A DNA stretch of 64,000 nucleotides from Chamaea fasciata (GCA_029207755.1 JARCOQ010000006.1:9890513-9954512); one strand, 5' to 3'; shown: positions 1 through 12,837, counted from the first letter of the stretch. A program made the numbers and translations. The notes: generated from the letters alone by a model not told the origin.

Positions 1-1871
1 AAGAACTTCTTTCAGTGTGGAAAATAAATAAATTCCCACATGCATTTCAGTGTCTGCCAGAAATCATCTTTCTATTTACAACTGAACGACCTGAAATACC
101 TTTTTACATATACAGATGAACCAGGACTCTGAAGGTAATCAAAAGACCATTGCACCATTTCAGATGCTGATCTCTGAAGCAGAATAGCGAGAAGTCCAGA
201 ATTGTGTTTAGGGGAAAATTCAGGTTTCAAAATGTATTTTCCAGGCTGCTATAGAACAGAAATGAAGTTTTGTAAATGCATTTTTGGTGACAAACAGAGA
301 ACAACCCTATGGCTTCCTTAGAACACACAGAGTCTGGTGTCTGGAGCTCTGCTGTGAGGTGCGGGGAGGCTGGATTCAAATTCCTCCTCCTGTCTGTTGA
401 AATGACACAGAAAGAAGTAATCCTGGACATTCACCTTCTCAGAGTCTCCTGGATTTTTCTGTCATTATTCTATACTGGGCGTTTTCTTGGTGGAAACTAA
501 GAAAAATGCATTTGATGGGAGTATTTTTTCACTAAGTGAATGTACTCCTTGGGTGAAGTTTTCATTTGGGCAAATGATCTCAGGTCTTGTGCACATCTGT
601 GAGTGAAGGTGCCCCTTTTCCCAACGACTTTGTGCACACCTTCTGCTCCCTGCCAACCCAAGGTGTCACTTTGGGATTGTTCTGGCACAGTGACACCTCC
701 CTCTTCAGCCAGAGGCAGCAGCAGGGCTGACCTTTCTCACACACTCCAGCCAGGCTCCCAAACACCCACCCCACTGTCCTTTCAGAAGATGCATCCCCGA
801 ACCTGGGAAACCCTCATTAAAATTTCAGATACCCACCACATAACTGCTGTTATCTGCAAAGTCCCCAGCCAGCTCCCTTCTGACAAGGTTTGATATGGTG
901 TAAGGCAAAATGCATATTTATCCTTGTTTATATAACATTTTGTTATGGCATATTGCCTCCCATCATATCAGGCCATACCCTGGAACTGATGAGATTGCAG
1001 CTGTTTGGGGCATGCATCACCTAAATTTTATAGAGTGCCTTCTACTCTTGATTTTCAATTGTCACAACCCACAAAAGATGTGCTGTTTCACAGCTTGGGG
1101 CTCTAAGTCACAGGAGATAAAGTGCATATTGGAAGAGTAAATTGAGTTTTTTACTTTAAATGGAAGGAAAGTCATATTTGGGGTAGAGAAGAAATAATAA
1201 ATCTACTTTCTGGAACAAATAGCAGCTCTCATGGTTTCCAGCAATAAAAGCAGGAAGAAAGGCCTAAAGACATGAACATTTAAACAAACAAGTTGAAGAT
1301 CTTAAAGAAATGACAGTGGGAGCTCTGAAAACTGCTGCCAACTTTCAAAAAAAAAACCAAAACAACTCACTCTTTTATTTGTTTGGGTTGTTTTTGTACA
1401 GGAAGGAGGTGGGGAGAGAGAAAGCATTTTAAATAAGGGCTTCCTAACCACATGGGTTGAGGTAGGAAACTATGTTTTCACACTGGTTGCATGCAGAGAA
1501 ATTGTTATTTTAAAAAATTTTAGAGGGGAAGCTGTTAAAAAAATAACAGGGGGCGGAGAGGAATAATAAAATAACAGCAGATCCTCTGAACTGTGAGGCT
1601 TTGGGGAAGGATAAACAACCAAACCCTGGTAGATGTTTCCCTACTGGATTGGCTTTGCATGGCCAGGTTGTGGTGGTGAGGGGGATACAGGGGTGTCTTC
1701 TGCAGGAATTTGCTGTAAGCTTCTGTGATGTCCATGGAGCCACTTCCAGGAGGAGCAGCCCTGCAGCCCCCAGGTCAGTGCAGAAGCTGAATTTGTTTTC
1801 CCTGTGATGGTTTTTGGTGGGGATCTCTCTCTGTGTGAACCCATTTCTCCCCCTGTCCATCTGTGCAGCCC
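1..1871. other. Single-copy non-coding stretch, no gene seen
   Basis: I see no exon, RNA gene or recognisable transposon here. Open frames are short, overlap on both strands and have no coding bias. A perfect 10-bp inverted repeat (661-670 with 689-698, arms AGGTGTCACT/AGTGACACCT) is present, but about one such repeat is expected by chance in a window this size. The part from about 1600 to 1871 is more GC-rich and may be an old repeat that I cannot name. Confidence 0.6.
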
Positions 1872-1997
1872 ATTTGTTTCCAGCCTTTGCCATGGGCATG
1901 GACACCTTCCACCATCCCAGGTTGCTCCAAGCCCCATCCAGCCTGGCCTTGGACAATCCCAGGGATGGGGCAGATCTGTTGTCCTCACTTAAATCTT
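1872..1997 (-). mobile_element. CR1 LINE fragment (3' region, tail missing)
   Basis: The + strand reads 'gccatgggcatggacacc', then 'ccaggttgctccaagccc' and 'cagcctggccttggaca'. This is the antisense of the CR1 3' untranslated region, so the element lies on the minus strand. The terminal block that normally reads 'tcatagaatcatgg' on this strand is missing, so the piece is truncated at both ends. It carries no coding sequence. Confidence 0.85.
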
Positions 1998-2639
1998 GAG
2001 TGTAGGAATGCATTTCCACACCTGAGCAGATGTTTCCACATAGGGAAGGTTTAAGACTCACCTTTTAAGGGAAGAACACTAGAAGTTTCACTGTCAAGAC
2101 AAAAACACTGATAGGTCTCTTTACCTGTTTTTCAGAAAAGCAGCTATTCTCTATTGGGCTGTCTGTCAAAAAACCCACCAAAATCATTCCATACTTACAA
2201 GAGAGCACGAGGCTTCTCAGTGCGTTCTCGAGGTGTTTTAGCAGGTGTATGGGACCTGTCCCTACACTGTGCTCGGCTTTGTTCTTTGTTTTTGTATTAT
2301 TTTCTTCTTTTATTAAAATCTCTTTGATTTTACAAGACATACCCAACCATGCCGCCTCACTAAATTCTTTAAGCCATTTCTGTGATGTGCTGGACACCCT
2401 CAGAGGTATTCAACCCTTGCAGAGGTAATTCTACCTGCCTCTTCGAGAAATTCAATACTTGAGGAAGGGAAGTGTAAACATATTGCAGCTTCCTACTCTG
2501 CCTCTTTTTTCTTTCTTTGCTTAATTTATGACCCTTTGGCAAGTTTATGCCAAACCTTCATCGAGCAGAGGTACTGCAGGGAGATCTCTGCAGAGACAGG
2601 GCCTGCAGCAAAACTGAAAGCAAGGCATAAATATGTTAC
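1998..2639. other. Single-copy non-coding stretch
   Basis: AT-rich DNA with no identified element. Short T-rich tracts occur near 2285-2330 and 2505-2525. I see no splice-flanked open frame. Confidence 0.55.
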
Positions 2640-3010
2640 TTATTTTTCACATCTAATGTATTCTCTTAAAATCTCTGCTGTTTATTTGAGCAACATGGAC
2701 CAGATTCCAGTGTAATATTTCATTAACTCTGTCGGAGTGACACCACTCCGTTGGTGTGCTGTGTTATTTAATACTTAGCCAAAGATTCCACTGAGATGTG
2801 AAGTCAGATGCCATCATTCTTGCTAGGAAAAAAACAATATTCATGTTAAGAATTCACATCACCATTTAATTATTAATTGTGCCTTAATTGGCTGTCATAA
2901 ATTCATTTGCCCTTTGATCTACAACAGTGATTCTTTGGGGTTGTTATGACTGCCTGCAAGCATGAGTAATGACTTTGACTTCAATGCAAAGATGTTACAA
3001 TAGTGTTGCT
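2640..3010. promoter_or_regulatory. Candidate conserved non-coding element (AT-rich, homeodomain-like motifs)
   Basis: The block is free of repeats and dense in TAAT-core motifs, including 'tttaattattaattg' and 'ccttaattggctgtc' around 2863-2895. It also holds two overlapping small hairpins: CGGAGTG/CACTCCG at 2733-2750, and ACACCA/TGGTGT at 2740-2757. This composition is typical of vertebrate developmental enhancers. The call rests on composition only, since conservation could not be tested. Confidence 0.22.
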
Positions 3011-3200
3011 GCTACAGCTGAGGTGATTGAAAGAAATTGAGTCGTGGAGGTAGTGGGAAGGTGGAGAAGTCACAGATTTCCAACATTTCAAAGCATGATT
3101 ATTTCGCACCAGAGAAGAATTAGACCAGCCTGCCAGAGTAGTGACAAACATCTATCCTTGTGAATGAATATTAATAGAAAATAATTAATTTGGTCTTTCA

Positions 3201-3545
3201 GCGCCTAAACAGGATCTGAGAGAGCTGGAGAGGGACTGAGGACAAGGGATGAAGGGACAGGACAAGGGGGAATGGCTTCAAATTAACAGACGGCAGAGGT
3301 AGGTGGGATATTAGGGAAAAAATCTTTCCCTGTGGGGGTGAGGAGGCCCTGGCACAGATTGCCCAGAGAAGCTGTGGCTGCCCCTGGATCCCTGGAAGTG
3401 CCCAAGGCCAGGTTGGACAGGGCTTGGAGCAACCCAGGCTGGTGGAAGGTGTCCCTGCCCGCAGCAGGGGATTGGAATGGGATGAGCTTTGTGGCCCCTT
3501 CCACTTCAAACCATTCCATCATTCCTTAAAATGATATGATTCCAT
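3201..3545 (+). mobile_element. CR1 LINE 3' end, sense strand +
   Basis: The sequence reads in order through the CR1 3' untranslated region: 'gagctggagagggact', 'gacaggacaagggggaat', 'gtgggatattaggga', 'ttgcccagagaagctgtg', 'aggttggacagggcttgg', then the tail 'accattccatcattcc'. It is 5'-truncated, as nearly all avian CR1 copies are. There is no open reading frame of meaning; frames crossing it on either strand are transposon shadows. Confidence 0.93.
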
Positions 3546-3553
3546 GGTAAATG

Positions 3554-3573
3554 AAATAAATAAATAAATAAAT
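3554..3573. repeat. (AAAT)n microsatellite
   Basis: Five tandem AAAT units follow directly after the CR1 tail, the usual place for short simple repeats seeded by a LINE 3' end. Confidence 0.9.
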
Positions 3574-5137
3574 AGATCAAAATTGAAGAGCTGAAAGGTG
3601 CTGCCTGTGAAACAGATGGGTCCCGTTCCCTGACAGCTCAGATAAACTGGGAGGCTGCTCTCGGGCTGAGCCATAAATCTGAGCTGGCGTAGTGCAAAGT
3701 GATACCAACAAACAACACAAATCTGTCAGGCAATGCTTTGTAAAAGCTGCCTGTTTTCTAACTGCATGGCCACAGCACCCTGGAGTCGGGGAAAAATCTC
3801 TTTGGAGGGGAGTCCTGGCAGAGGTGTCTGTGCTCAGAGCCCAGGTCCCAGCGCGGGCGTCTGGCAGCACATCCACCCGCCCAGCAAAGTCTCACATCCC
3901 TCCCTGTCACTCCTGCACGTCAGAAGACACAAACTCCTCCACAAAATACCCTGTAACGAGCACAGACACTTGCACAAAATGCCAAAAGTCACGAAACTAC
4001 ACGGAGGTGCATGAAAAGGAGTATTTTTAGCTCTAGTGTAGAGCTTTACATATATAATCTGTAGAAGGATGTTTTTCCTCTGAGTTCCCCGGTAAGCCTT
4101 CCACTGGAAAATGCATGTTATGAACAGAACGTGTCCCAGGCCAGTCCAGGAACCAGCTGCTGACTTCTGCACAGCAAGCTGGCAGCAGATCTGATCCAGG
4201 TCAGCAGTTAGAGCAAGAACATCCAACGGCATTACGTAACTTGGCAAACTCCTTCCTTTTCCAGGCTTCTGCATATTCAGTGCGCCTCAATCCCTCCTGC
4301 AACTTGAAAGTACAGGCTTTGAGGGAAGAGTCACCTTTAGCTTTGGATTTCCTACATCCTGCTCTGAAGTATTCTGTCCCCCTCTCCCCATGCCCTACAC
4401 ATTCAGTTGAAAGAAGATCCTTTTGTGCAATACAGGTTTTTGGCTCCTAGCAGGCTGAGGGCAGGACAATACCTGGCTCCCTTTACAAGGAGCACACTTC
4501 TCTCATGCTTGCTGCTGAATACATTGCTCTCCATCTCCAAGGAAACAGGCAGGGAGAGTCACTTTCATTCCCCAGCTGCTTCCAGAGATTCCCAGGAATG
4601 CTGGGGGTCCCTCTCTCTAAGGTAACAAACTGGGATTTTTGCATTCTTTCACCACTGTTCTCCAAAGCTCTTGTGTGACCTTGGGGTGAGTCATTTCCCC
4701 TCTCACTTCTGGGCAAATATCGAATTTGTAACTCATTCAGGAGACCTGCTTTCTGCCTTTTTTTGTTGTTTTGTTTCAAGTTTTCTTGTTGTTGTAGGTT
4801 TTTTTATCACTATTTTTCTTATATTACTTGTTTAAAAAAATTTAAACAATTCATATTTTATTGCATTCTGGACATCTTCTCTACATTTCCTTGCACTGTG
4901 AAGAAGAGAAAATAATAAACTCTTTAATACCTGTCATGGACATCTTCAAAAAGCACCCCTGGTGTCCTAAGGGAATGACTAAATCTAACTATCAGAGGAA
5001 TTAAGCAAAGAATGAAGCTCCATCCTGCTATGGGGTTTCTCTTTCTTGCAACAGACAGTAGTGGAAAAGTTCTCAATTTTATTCTGCATCTGTGTGTGTT
5101 GGGGGTGGGGAAAGATGGTTTAAAATTTCATCTTCAA
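3574..5137. other. Single-copy non-coding stretch
   Basis: No recognisable element or exon. A T-rich stretch lies at about 4757-4850. Open frames of up to 146 codons on both strands lack coding composition and splice context. Confidence 0.55.
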
Positions 5138-5230
5138 TCATAGAATCATGGAATGTCTTGGGTGGAATGGACTTTAAATACCATTTTGTTCCAAGCCCCT
5201 GCCATGGGCAGAGACATCTTCCACCTTTAA
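5138..5230 (-). mobile_element. CR1 LINE 3' end fragment, minus strand
   Basis: It starts on the + strand with the inverted CR1 tail 'tcatagaatcatggaatg', followed by 'cttgggtggaatggact' and 'cctgccatgggcagagac'. Only about 90 bp of the terminal untranslated region remain. Confidence 0.9.
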
Positions 5231-5812
5231 CCAAGAGGATCAGCCTGACACAGGAAGGATTCAGAGCTTTTTCCCTCCTGAGATATCTCACCCTGTGTGT
5301 TTGGCAGCTTCTGGCTCCAGCCAAACCACCCACCTGCCTGGCCCCTTGCCATGCACTCAAATAAACTGCACACACCACTTTCACACCTCCAAGTGTCGAG
5401 AGGCTCTTCTCTTGGCAGTGGCAGAGAGAGGAATTTATGCCTGAGCACTGCTGAATGACAGGGAGTCAGGAGAAAAACATCTGCAGAAGCACAAATACAG
5501 CAGCAGCAAGGAATCCCTCCCTGATGCTAATCTATTATTCCAGTCCCATGAGGAAGGCAGATATCAGACAGCTCAAATCCACTTCTGGCTCATGGTCTCA
5601 CCTTTTAAAACCTTGATTCTCCACGCAGAAGGTGGAGATGATCCTCAGAACCAGAGGGTGCAAAGGGAGTTAAAAGTGCTTGAAAGGTGCTTGCCAGAAT
5701 GCCAAATATTTGCAGTAACAAAAAGATACTTACAATATTGATGACATTTTGGGTGGATACTGAATTAATCATCTGTTGGGACACCTCTTCTGATTCAGCC
5801 CTTTCCCCTTTG
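5231..5812. other. Single-copy non-coding stretch
   Basis: No gene, RNA or transposon recognised between two minus-strand CR1 pieces. Confidence 0.55.
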
Positions 5813-6047
5813 TAGAATCACAGAATCATTTAAGTTGGAAAAACCCTCTAGGATCATCCAGTTCAGCCATTCCCCCTGCACTGCTATGGCCACCCCTAAC
5901 CCCTGTTCCCAAGTGCCACATCCACACGGCTTTTAAATCTCTCCAGGGATGAGGACTCCACCACTCCCTTGGGCACCCAGGGCTTAAAAACTCTGTGAAG
6001 AAATGTTCCCCAGTGTCCAACATAAACCTCTCCTGGTTCACTTCTAC
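5813..6047 (-). mobile_element. CR1 LINE 3' end, minus strand
   Basis: The + strand reads 'tagaatcacagaatcatt', then 'ggatcatccagttcag', 'caagtgccacatccac', 'gggatgaggactccacca' and 'gtgaagaaatgttcccca'. This is antisense CR1 of the group whose 3' end carries the 'caagtgccacatccacacg' block, a different subfamily from the copy at 3201-3545. It is 5'-truncated and non-coding. Confidence 0.92.
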
Positions 6048-7103
6048 TCAAGGGCGCATTGCAGGGGTAGGAATCCATTTTCACCTGTCCCTGCTGTCTA
6101 TGAGTTCCTCAGGTTTTGGGCACACGTTGTCTTTACTGGGTTATGAATATCTTCAGGCTTTACTGATTTCAATCAGTTTGTTGGCATTGAGCACCTTTGG
6201 AAACTGGCACATTTGTCAGTGCTTCATAGCATCCAGAGCCAGGAGGCTTTTCTTCTAGATTTTTACAGATTTAATGATTCAGTCAAGGAAACATAGAAGT
6301 GTTTTTATTATATGGCAAGGAAAAGAATCCAGAGTCCAAGTTCCCTGATTTAAACTCAGAATTTAGAATCAGAGAATGGCCAGGCTTGACAGGGAAAAGT
6401 GGGGGTTTGTTAAGGCTTTCCAGGGAAATGGCACGGGGTTTATTTTATTTAATGAAGAGACGGCATATTTACATTACCAGTAGTAATACTTTTCAAATGA
6501 AAATGAAGCCATGAATGCACATCCTTCTCTCCCCGAAATTCCCTTCATTCAATGCAAGCTTTATATAACCTAGCATTTCTGTACCACTGATATCAGACTT
6601 TATTCTTTAGTAATTACTGGAAGTGCACACAGACACTCAGCATTAGTGCTTTTTCATCTCTCTGAAGGATTGAGATCTCCATGTCTGGGATAAGCTGAAT
6701 TCTTTGCCTTTGATTCATTGAAACTCAAAGCGTTTTGCACTCAGAGCAAATGCAATAATTTAAACAAAGTGCTTTTTTCTCACCAAAGGTTCAGAGTCGC
6801 TGGTGAGGACAGCCCCAGGAGTGGGCAGTCTGGAGCACTCACCACAGCAGCAGCTCACATTAGCATCCTGTGGTCAGTGCCTTTTGCTTCATTATTCCTT
6901 GCTTTATCCTCACATCACCTCCTCATGGGAGGCTCTGGGCCACAGCTCGCCCACCAGCAGCTGAAAGCTGCTCATCGCTCATCTCCATCAACCCCCCCAC
7001 ACTTTACCCTTGCCATCTTTGGAGAGCTGGGGGATGGGAATTCATCATGAAAATTGGGGGGTTGTGTGGTTGTACAAACGAATCTGAGCTGACACAGATT
7101 TAT
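6048..7103. other. Single-copy non-coding stretch
   Basis: No recognisable element. Candidate frames are short and have no coding bias. Confidence 0.55.
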
Positions 7104-7394
7104 TCACGGTTTGTCTCCATGTCGCGTCAAGCTCCCTTCGGGTGCAATATGTAATTTTCGCCACTTTTCTTCAGGCCCTCGTTCCCATGTCTCCATCTGT
7201 GATGTGGCTGATTTCAGGGGCTTGATTTCCAGGCTGAAGCACGCCGAGGGAGAGGGGCTGAGTGACACCTGGACGTGCTCCCCTGGTCCCAGCACCGCTC
7301 CGTCGGTGATGCTGAGCCTCGGGGGCAGCCCTGGGAGCCCCGGCGCTGCCTCTGCCAGCTGCAGATTTTCCAGCCTTAAACAGATTTGTAGCAA
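7104..7394. other. GC- and CpG-rich patch, open on both strands (possible exon or regulatory patch)
   Basis: About 125 bp inside this interval (7235-7360) has roughly nine CpG sites and clearly higher GC than the AT-rich surroundings. A frame is open on each strand: 96 codons on the minus strand and part of 167 codons on the plus strand. The minus-strand frame follows an acceptor-like 'aatctgcag' (reverse complement of about 7358-7366) and reads as alternating hydrophobic and polar residues with few cysteines. No family is recognised and the donor site is weak. GC-rich DNA has few stops anyway, so the open frames are weak evidence. It could be an exon, a small CpG patch or an old repeat. Confidence 0.25.
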
Positions 7395-10300
7395 TCAGCA
7401 GTTCCACATTTCCAGAGGGACACAGCTACATGTTTCTGGATCGCTGCTAGTTTTTTCTCATCTGAAAGCTCTTCCCCACAGAACAAAAAGGAGGGGGGAA
7501 AAAAAAAAAAAAGCTAGGGTAAAACCTCACACACTTCAAGAACTTCCTTTCTTCTCAGTTTCCCCTGAGCCTGTCCAACGTCCATCAGCCTGTTATCACT
7601 TCTGCCCAGCATGATGAGCCCTCTCTGAAAAATAAGACCAAAACCAGACGAAATAAAGCATAGGGAAAAAAAGAAAAATAGCAAAAAAACCCAGACTGAC
7701 TCTCCCTCCAAAAGAATGATGTTCCAAAATGTTAAGAGAGGCTTAGATATCCCAAAAGCTTTAAACCAGACTGGGTTTGTATCCTTTTATATTTCCTTGT
7801 GGATATAACATCTTTGTTGAAAAATGGTTGGTTTAAAACAAACCCACAAATTCTTCTGAGGGGAAGAAAATATGCACTTTGAAATTATTGACATTTGTAA
7901 TGTGGCCTATATTTTTAATGCAAATATTTTTAGTGCAAACAAAAGGCTATTTTATTACATCAAAATTCCTGACACTACAAACACATGAGGAAGTGAGAAG
8001 TCAAAAAAAGGGATGTATTTATTCCACATAGCAAAATGGAAACCATTTCAATTTTCAGGAGAATAGCTTTCCTGTGGGTTCACCTGTTACACTTAGCTAT
8101 GTCAAATGATTGTAACATATATGTTCTGACACATTTTAGGAATTACAAAGCCTAATCAGAAGTCTGAGCTGCCAGGTTATGTAATGCAGGAAGGGGAGGA
8201 ATTGAGGTGAGACAAAATATCATGCTTGTATGATCCTGACGTTATCCAAATAAAAGCAGGACTTCTGATTTGCTAATTTTTAACAGTCCTGGGGTATACA
8301 AGATAAAAGAACAAGTGTATTCAATAGGAAACAATAAACCTCCTGTGGCAGCTGTCAGAATACAAAAGGCAAATAAAATGCTCTTTTACAGGTATTTAAA
8401 GCCAGGAGCATCAGTTGGAGCTTGATGTGACTTGCAGATAAAAAGAAAATCTGTGATTCTTCAATATGCACAGGAGGAGGAAAATCACAGACACACCACA
8501 GGGATGGATTGAAGCCCTCTCCACTCCAGGCATTCCAGCTAATTGCTCACTGCTGCCTTGTGGCAAAGCCCACACCCAATATTCAGTGGCTGGCACAAGA
8601 GCTGAGATGCTGCTGCTGCTGCTGATTCTTGATGCTGATGTTGGAGAGAAGGTCCTCAAAAAGGATAGAAACTCAGAATCTGTGTAAAGTTAAAGATCAC
8701 AGCTCATAAACTATGATTCATACAATCCATACAGTCACTAACTGCCTAAAAGCATCACAAAAATGCTTGTCCTGGTACAGATCCACCTGTCCTGTAGCAA
8801 GAAATTTAACATCTGGCTTTGATTTAAGCTGGAATAGAGTGAAGGTATCCCAAACAGAGTGAAGGAGTCCCAGATAACACACACCTTCACAGGACACCCA
8901 GTGACAGACAGGACTGTGATCTCTGCCCTAAAATACACTGACTTAGGGAATGGTACCTCCATCCATGAGGTGTGAGTGCTGAACTGAAATCCAGCCTCAG
9001 CCCGAAAGCCCTCATCTCTTCCAAGAGAACAAGAAAATATTCAGCCCCTGACACACAGGGATCATTTATGGGGTGGTGAAGGAATAGTTTAGGTGAGGTA
9101 TTTGCCATTGGGCTATTTTGAAGCTGCTGCTCTTTCCAGCCAAAGAACAAATCAGGGGACCAAGAAAGTCCATAATATAAAAAAACAGGTTACTGACAAT
9201 TTTTTTCTGACAGGTAAGAGAAAAAGGTAATTCTGCATTCTCTCTGTCTCACCTGGACAGCTTAAGCACCATTCTATGATGGTTAAATTACAAGAACTGT
9301 CCCAGGAAGCAACGGAAAACCAGACGCCTTATGCTGAAGCACCAGGCTACAGAGAGACACATTTATGCCATTTTTCTCTCCTGTACACATGCATCAAATA
9401 GTAGCCGTAAGAAGCGAAGTACAAAGTACCCAGAACGGCCCAAAGTTGAAAAAAATTAAATTTCTCTTCTGCAAGGTGAAACAAGTGGGCTGAAACCCTT
9501 TAAAAATGAAAAAGGTGGGGAGCTCAGCCTCCTGCTTTCAAGCTGAGCTCTTCAGCCACCACCAAATGATGAGAAAGGTGCTAAATATCACTTTGAAAAG
9601 ACAGCGGTGAACTCCAACCATAGTTTTCAAAGAGAAGGAAGCAATTTCAGAGACTCCTTTTTTTTTTTGCAAGGAAAGGTTAAATGTTTGTACACTCTCG
9701 ATGTAAGGGTTGGGTGTGCTGGAGGGATTGTTCTGACTTTTTATGAGTAGCCCTGAGGCCCTAAGGCTGGACTGGCCTGAAAAGCCAGAATATGACAGTG
9801 AAATACCAGTGGAATGGAGTTTAGAGAACCAAACTCCCATTTAAAATGGGAAAAACAGGCTCCAGAACAACCCCCACATGGTGGAATGACCCCCAAATGT
9901 TTTTCAATGGGCATGTCCATTTTTTTAATCTTGCGTTATACTTCCTCTTCCGTGCAGCGTGTGGAGCTCAATCACTTTGCCCATTTGCCTTGCTCAAGTG
10001 GTTGGTAGATTTTGCTGTCCATTTGTTTAATGTTTCCTCTGCTGAGGGAAACTCACATTGCGTTAGACACTGATCTGTGTCAGGTTCACCAGGGCAGTGC
10101 TGGCATATCATTATATCAGATTGCAATGTAACACCAAACTGCTTTGCCTTAATCATGTTCTATCTTTCAGGGGGCAAAGGTTCTCATTTTCTCATTTTTT
10201 TCCAACTACACGAGGCTCAAAAAATATCAATTTAACACTGCTCTGAAAATACAAGTAAACATAATGCTTTGTTTCGGAAACACAAGGAAAGAAATCAGAT

Positions 10301-11009
10301 TTTTTGCCTCAGAAAAATGGTTCCAAGAAGTACACAGAATAAACAATGACCATACACACTTATTCCTAAACTGGTTCCGTTGGAGCCCTTTGATACGAGC
10401 AGAATTAATTGCAGCATTGTGCAGCAGAGTTGGATACACTGGGGAGAAATATTTTGGGCATTCACACAAATGGAAGGCTGATCAGTGTGTTGCTGAAATC
10501 TCTGTGTTTTGTTCAAGAACGTTCAGGTGGATGATGTTTATCACAATGTGGGCACCAAACAAAAGCTGCCCAGGGATGCTGTAAGCGTGCCAGAACAGTC
10601 TCAATGGGACTGCTCTCACAAACATTTTGGAAAGCTCTCTTTTCAAAAAAAGCATTTTGCTAGTGGATTGTGTCACGTTGTGGCCGTGCCTCACCCTTGC
10701 ATGTGATTTGGTTTAGTGGGTCAGTGAAAATGATTTGGGGATATGCTGGTGTTGTGCCCTGTCTGCATCATGGGATGGGCAGAGGGGAAGCAGAGGGAAG
10801 TATCTTGGCATTTTGAGGATGATTCCACAGGACTGCTCATTTATGCTCCTCATGCTGGAGGCTGGGTCCATTTAAAGCCTGGAGGGTGGTTCAGTTTGCA
10901 AATAATGGCTGAGTCATCACTTACAGGGAAATAGAGGGGGGGAAGGATTTTTTATTTTAGAAATATGTCATATGAGGATGGTGACACATCCTACATAGAT
11001 AGACCATGG
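7395..11009. other. Long single-copy non-coding stretch
   Basis: 3.6 kb with no CR1 or LTR signature that I can see. It holds a poly(A) run at about 7500-7513, a T-run near 9658-9668 and one perfect three-box heat-shock-type motif (TTC-GAA-TTC at 10512-10524), which could be chance. Frames of up to 106 codons near 10264-10584 show no recognisable domain. Confidence 0.55.
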
Positions 11010-11098
11010 ATAGAATCACAGAATCATAGATTGGCTTGGGTTGGAAGGGACCTTAAAGATCACCTAGTTTCAGCTCACTGCTGTGGGCAGGGACAGCT
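11010..11098 (-). mobile_element. CR1 LINE 3' end fragment, minus strand
   Basis: The + strand shows 'atagaatcacagaatcat', 'ggcttgggttggaaggga', 'ccttaaagatcacctag' and 'ctgtgggcagggacagct', which is the inverted CR1 terminal region. About 90 bp are retained. Confidence 0.92.
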
Positions 11099-12837
11099 AA
11101 TAATAATCATCAGCTCTGTTCTCCTTAAGAAAATAGGTCTAGAAGTAGAAAAATCTGCCAACTAAAGACAGTTTGGAATTAGAACAGGGAAGAAGATGCC
11201 ACTTCATCACTATATCCTTTAGGGACATGGTTAAAGCAACCATTTTCAGAGACAGTTAAAACATTCTCTATTTGTCCTCAAAACATTGTCCTCTAATTGT
11301 CCTCAAAATAAATTTGTCCTCTACCTCCATGACTGGATCCTACAATGAGAACCATATAGGGTTTGGCAGACGGGATTTCAGGAGATGGGAGAGGCAAAGG
11401 GATTCAGATGGAGTGGGAGCACAGCTTTCAAGCTGAAGCAAGACAGGCAGTGAAGGATAATTCCCTTTTGATTATGCAGCTCTGGTGCCAGCTCTGGATG
11501 CCCAAAGGAGCAGGGAATGCTTCCCTAACCCTGTTGTGGTGGTGTGGCAGCTCTGTGGATGTCACATCTCAACAGCAAGAACTGAGGCATTTAAAAATGG
11601 ATGCCCAAGTTTGTCATCTTGAAATTAAAGCCAAAGGTGTGAAGGTTGTTTTCAAATGCAATGTGATTTATCTTGGTCAATTGGTCAGGAAGGAAGATAA
11701 AAAAAAGGTTATATTGAAGAGTTGAAGGAACATGTTTACTCCTATTATAACCATTTTTTGGAAACACAACAAGGTAACAAGACTATCTTATAGTGATTAA
11801 TGAATAAAAAGAAATCATTTTCTCCACCCACAAACATCACAGCTGGGTAGGACAATACATAAGGATGTCATTCAAACTTACTATTTCCTTTTTTTAAGTA
11901 CTTACAGAAGCAATCAGGATTTCCAAGGGTTTAGAAAAAGTGATTGCAATCAAGAAATCTCCAGCCATAAACTGATTTGCAGCCTCCTTTATTTCCTCCC
12001 TTCTTTTTCCCCTCTCCCTTCTGTGTGGAAAAAGGCAATGGGAAATGAGTCCCACCAAGCCAGCAATAAGGGATGTTATGTGCATAATTAATGGCAGTTT
12101 TCTGGTTTGTCACATTAATAAACCAGAGGGCAGAGAAGCATCTCCAGGATATCAGAGACCAGGGGGAGAGAGGGTGCAAAGGTTAAAGGATAGTCCATAT
12201 GGGGTTTTTTTGGCTCATATAATATCAAAATAGGAGGACGAGAGTAGTTTTCCAGCCATACAATTTTGAAACTGTCCTTACACAGCAAACCCCTGACTTC
12301 CTGTGTCCTGGTGCTCTTTAATTCAGGATTTATGTCCTCTAAAGGACTCTCTGTGTGTAGGGATGGGACAAGCCCTGCTTGGAGTGCAGGATTTCGCTGG
12401 TCGCTGCCTCACTCATACTTGAGTTCAAAGATATCACACGGGATGTGGATGGAATTTAGGCAAAAGAAATATGCAAAATTTCAGGGGGAAAAAATCAGAA
12501 AAACTATTTTTAAAAGTATTTTTAGATATCACCAGCTGCCAAATGTTGTTTTTTTACACCATATACTGACAAGTGAACACCAAACCCAGGCCCATAGGGA
12601 AAGCTGTGCCTTATTAAGCCTCTTAGAAAATGTTTGTCTTTCATGCAATTAAGTTTATTCAAATTAATCAGCTTCTTGAACTGTCTGGGCAAATGTTCAC
12701 CCTTGAGACAGTTGATTTGTAGCAGTTTTCAGTGATGCATAACAAAATTACGCTAAAAATCGAACTGGAGGTCTGGGTAAACAGCCACCTGTAGGTGATT
12801 TCCCAGGAGTTATGGAAATTTCTCTCAACCAGCAGCC
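11099..12837. other. Single-copy non-coding stretch
   Basis: No element recognised. A+T-rich, with scattered short frames only. Confidence 0.55.

Noticed and set aside
661..698. 10-bp perfect inverted repeat AGGTGTCACT/AGTGACACCT
   Set aside because: With loops of up to about 20 bp, roughly one such match is expected at random in 64 kb.
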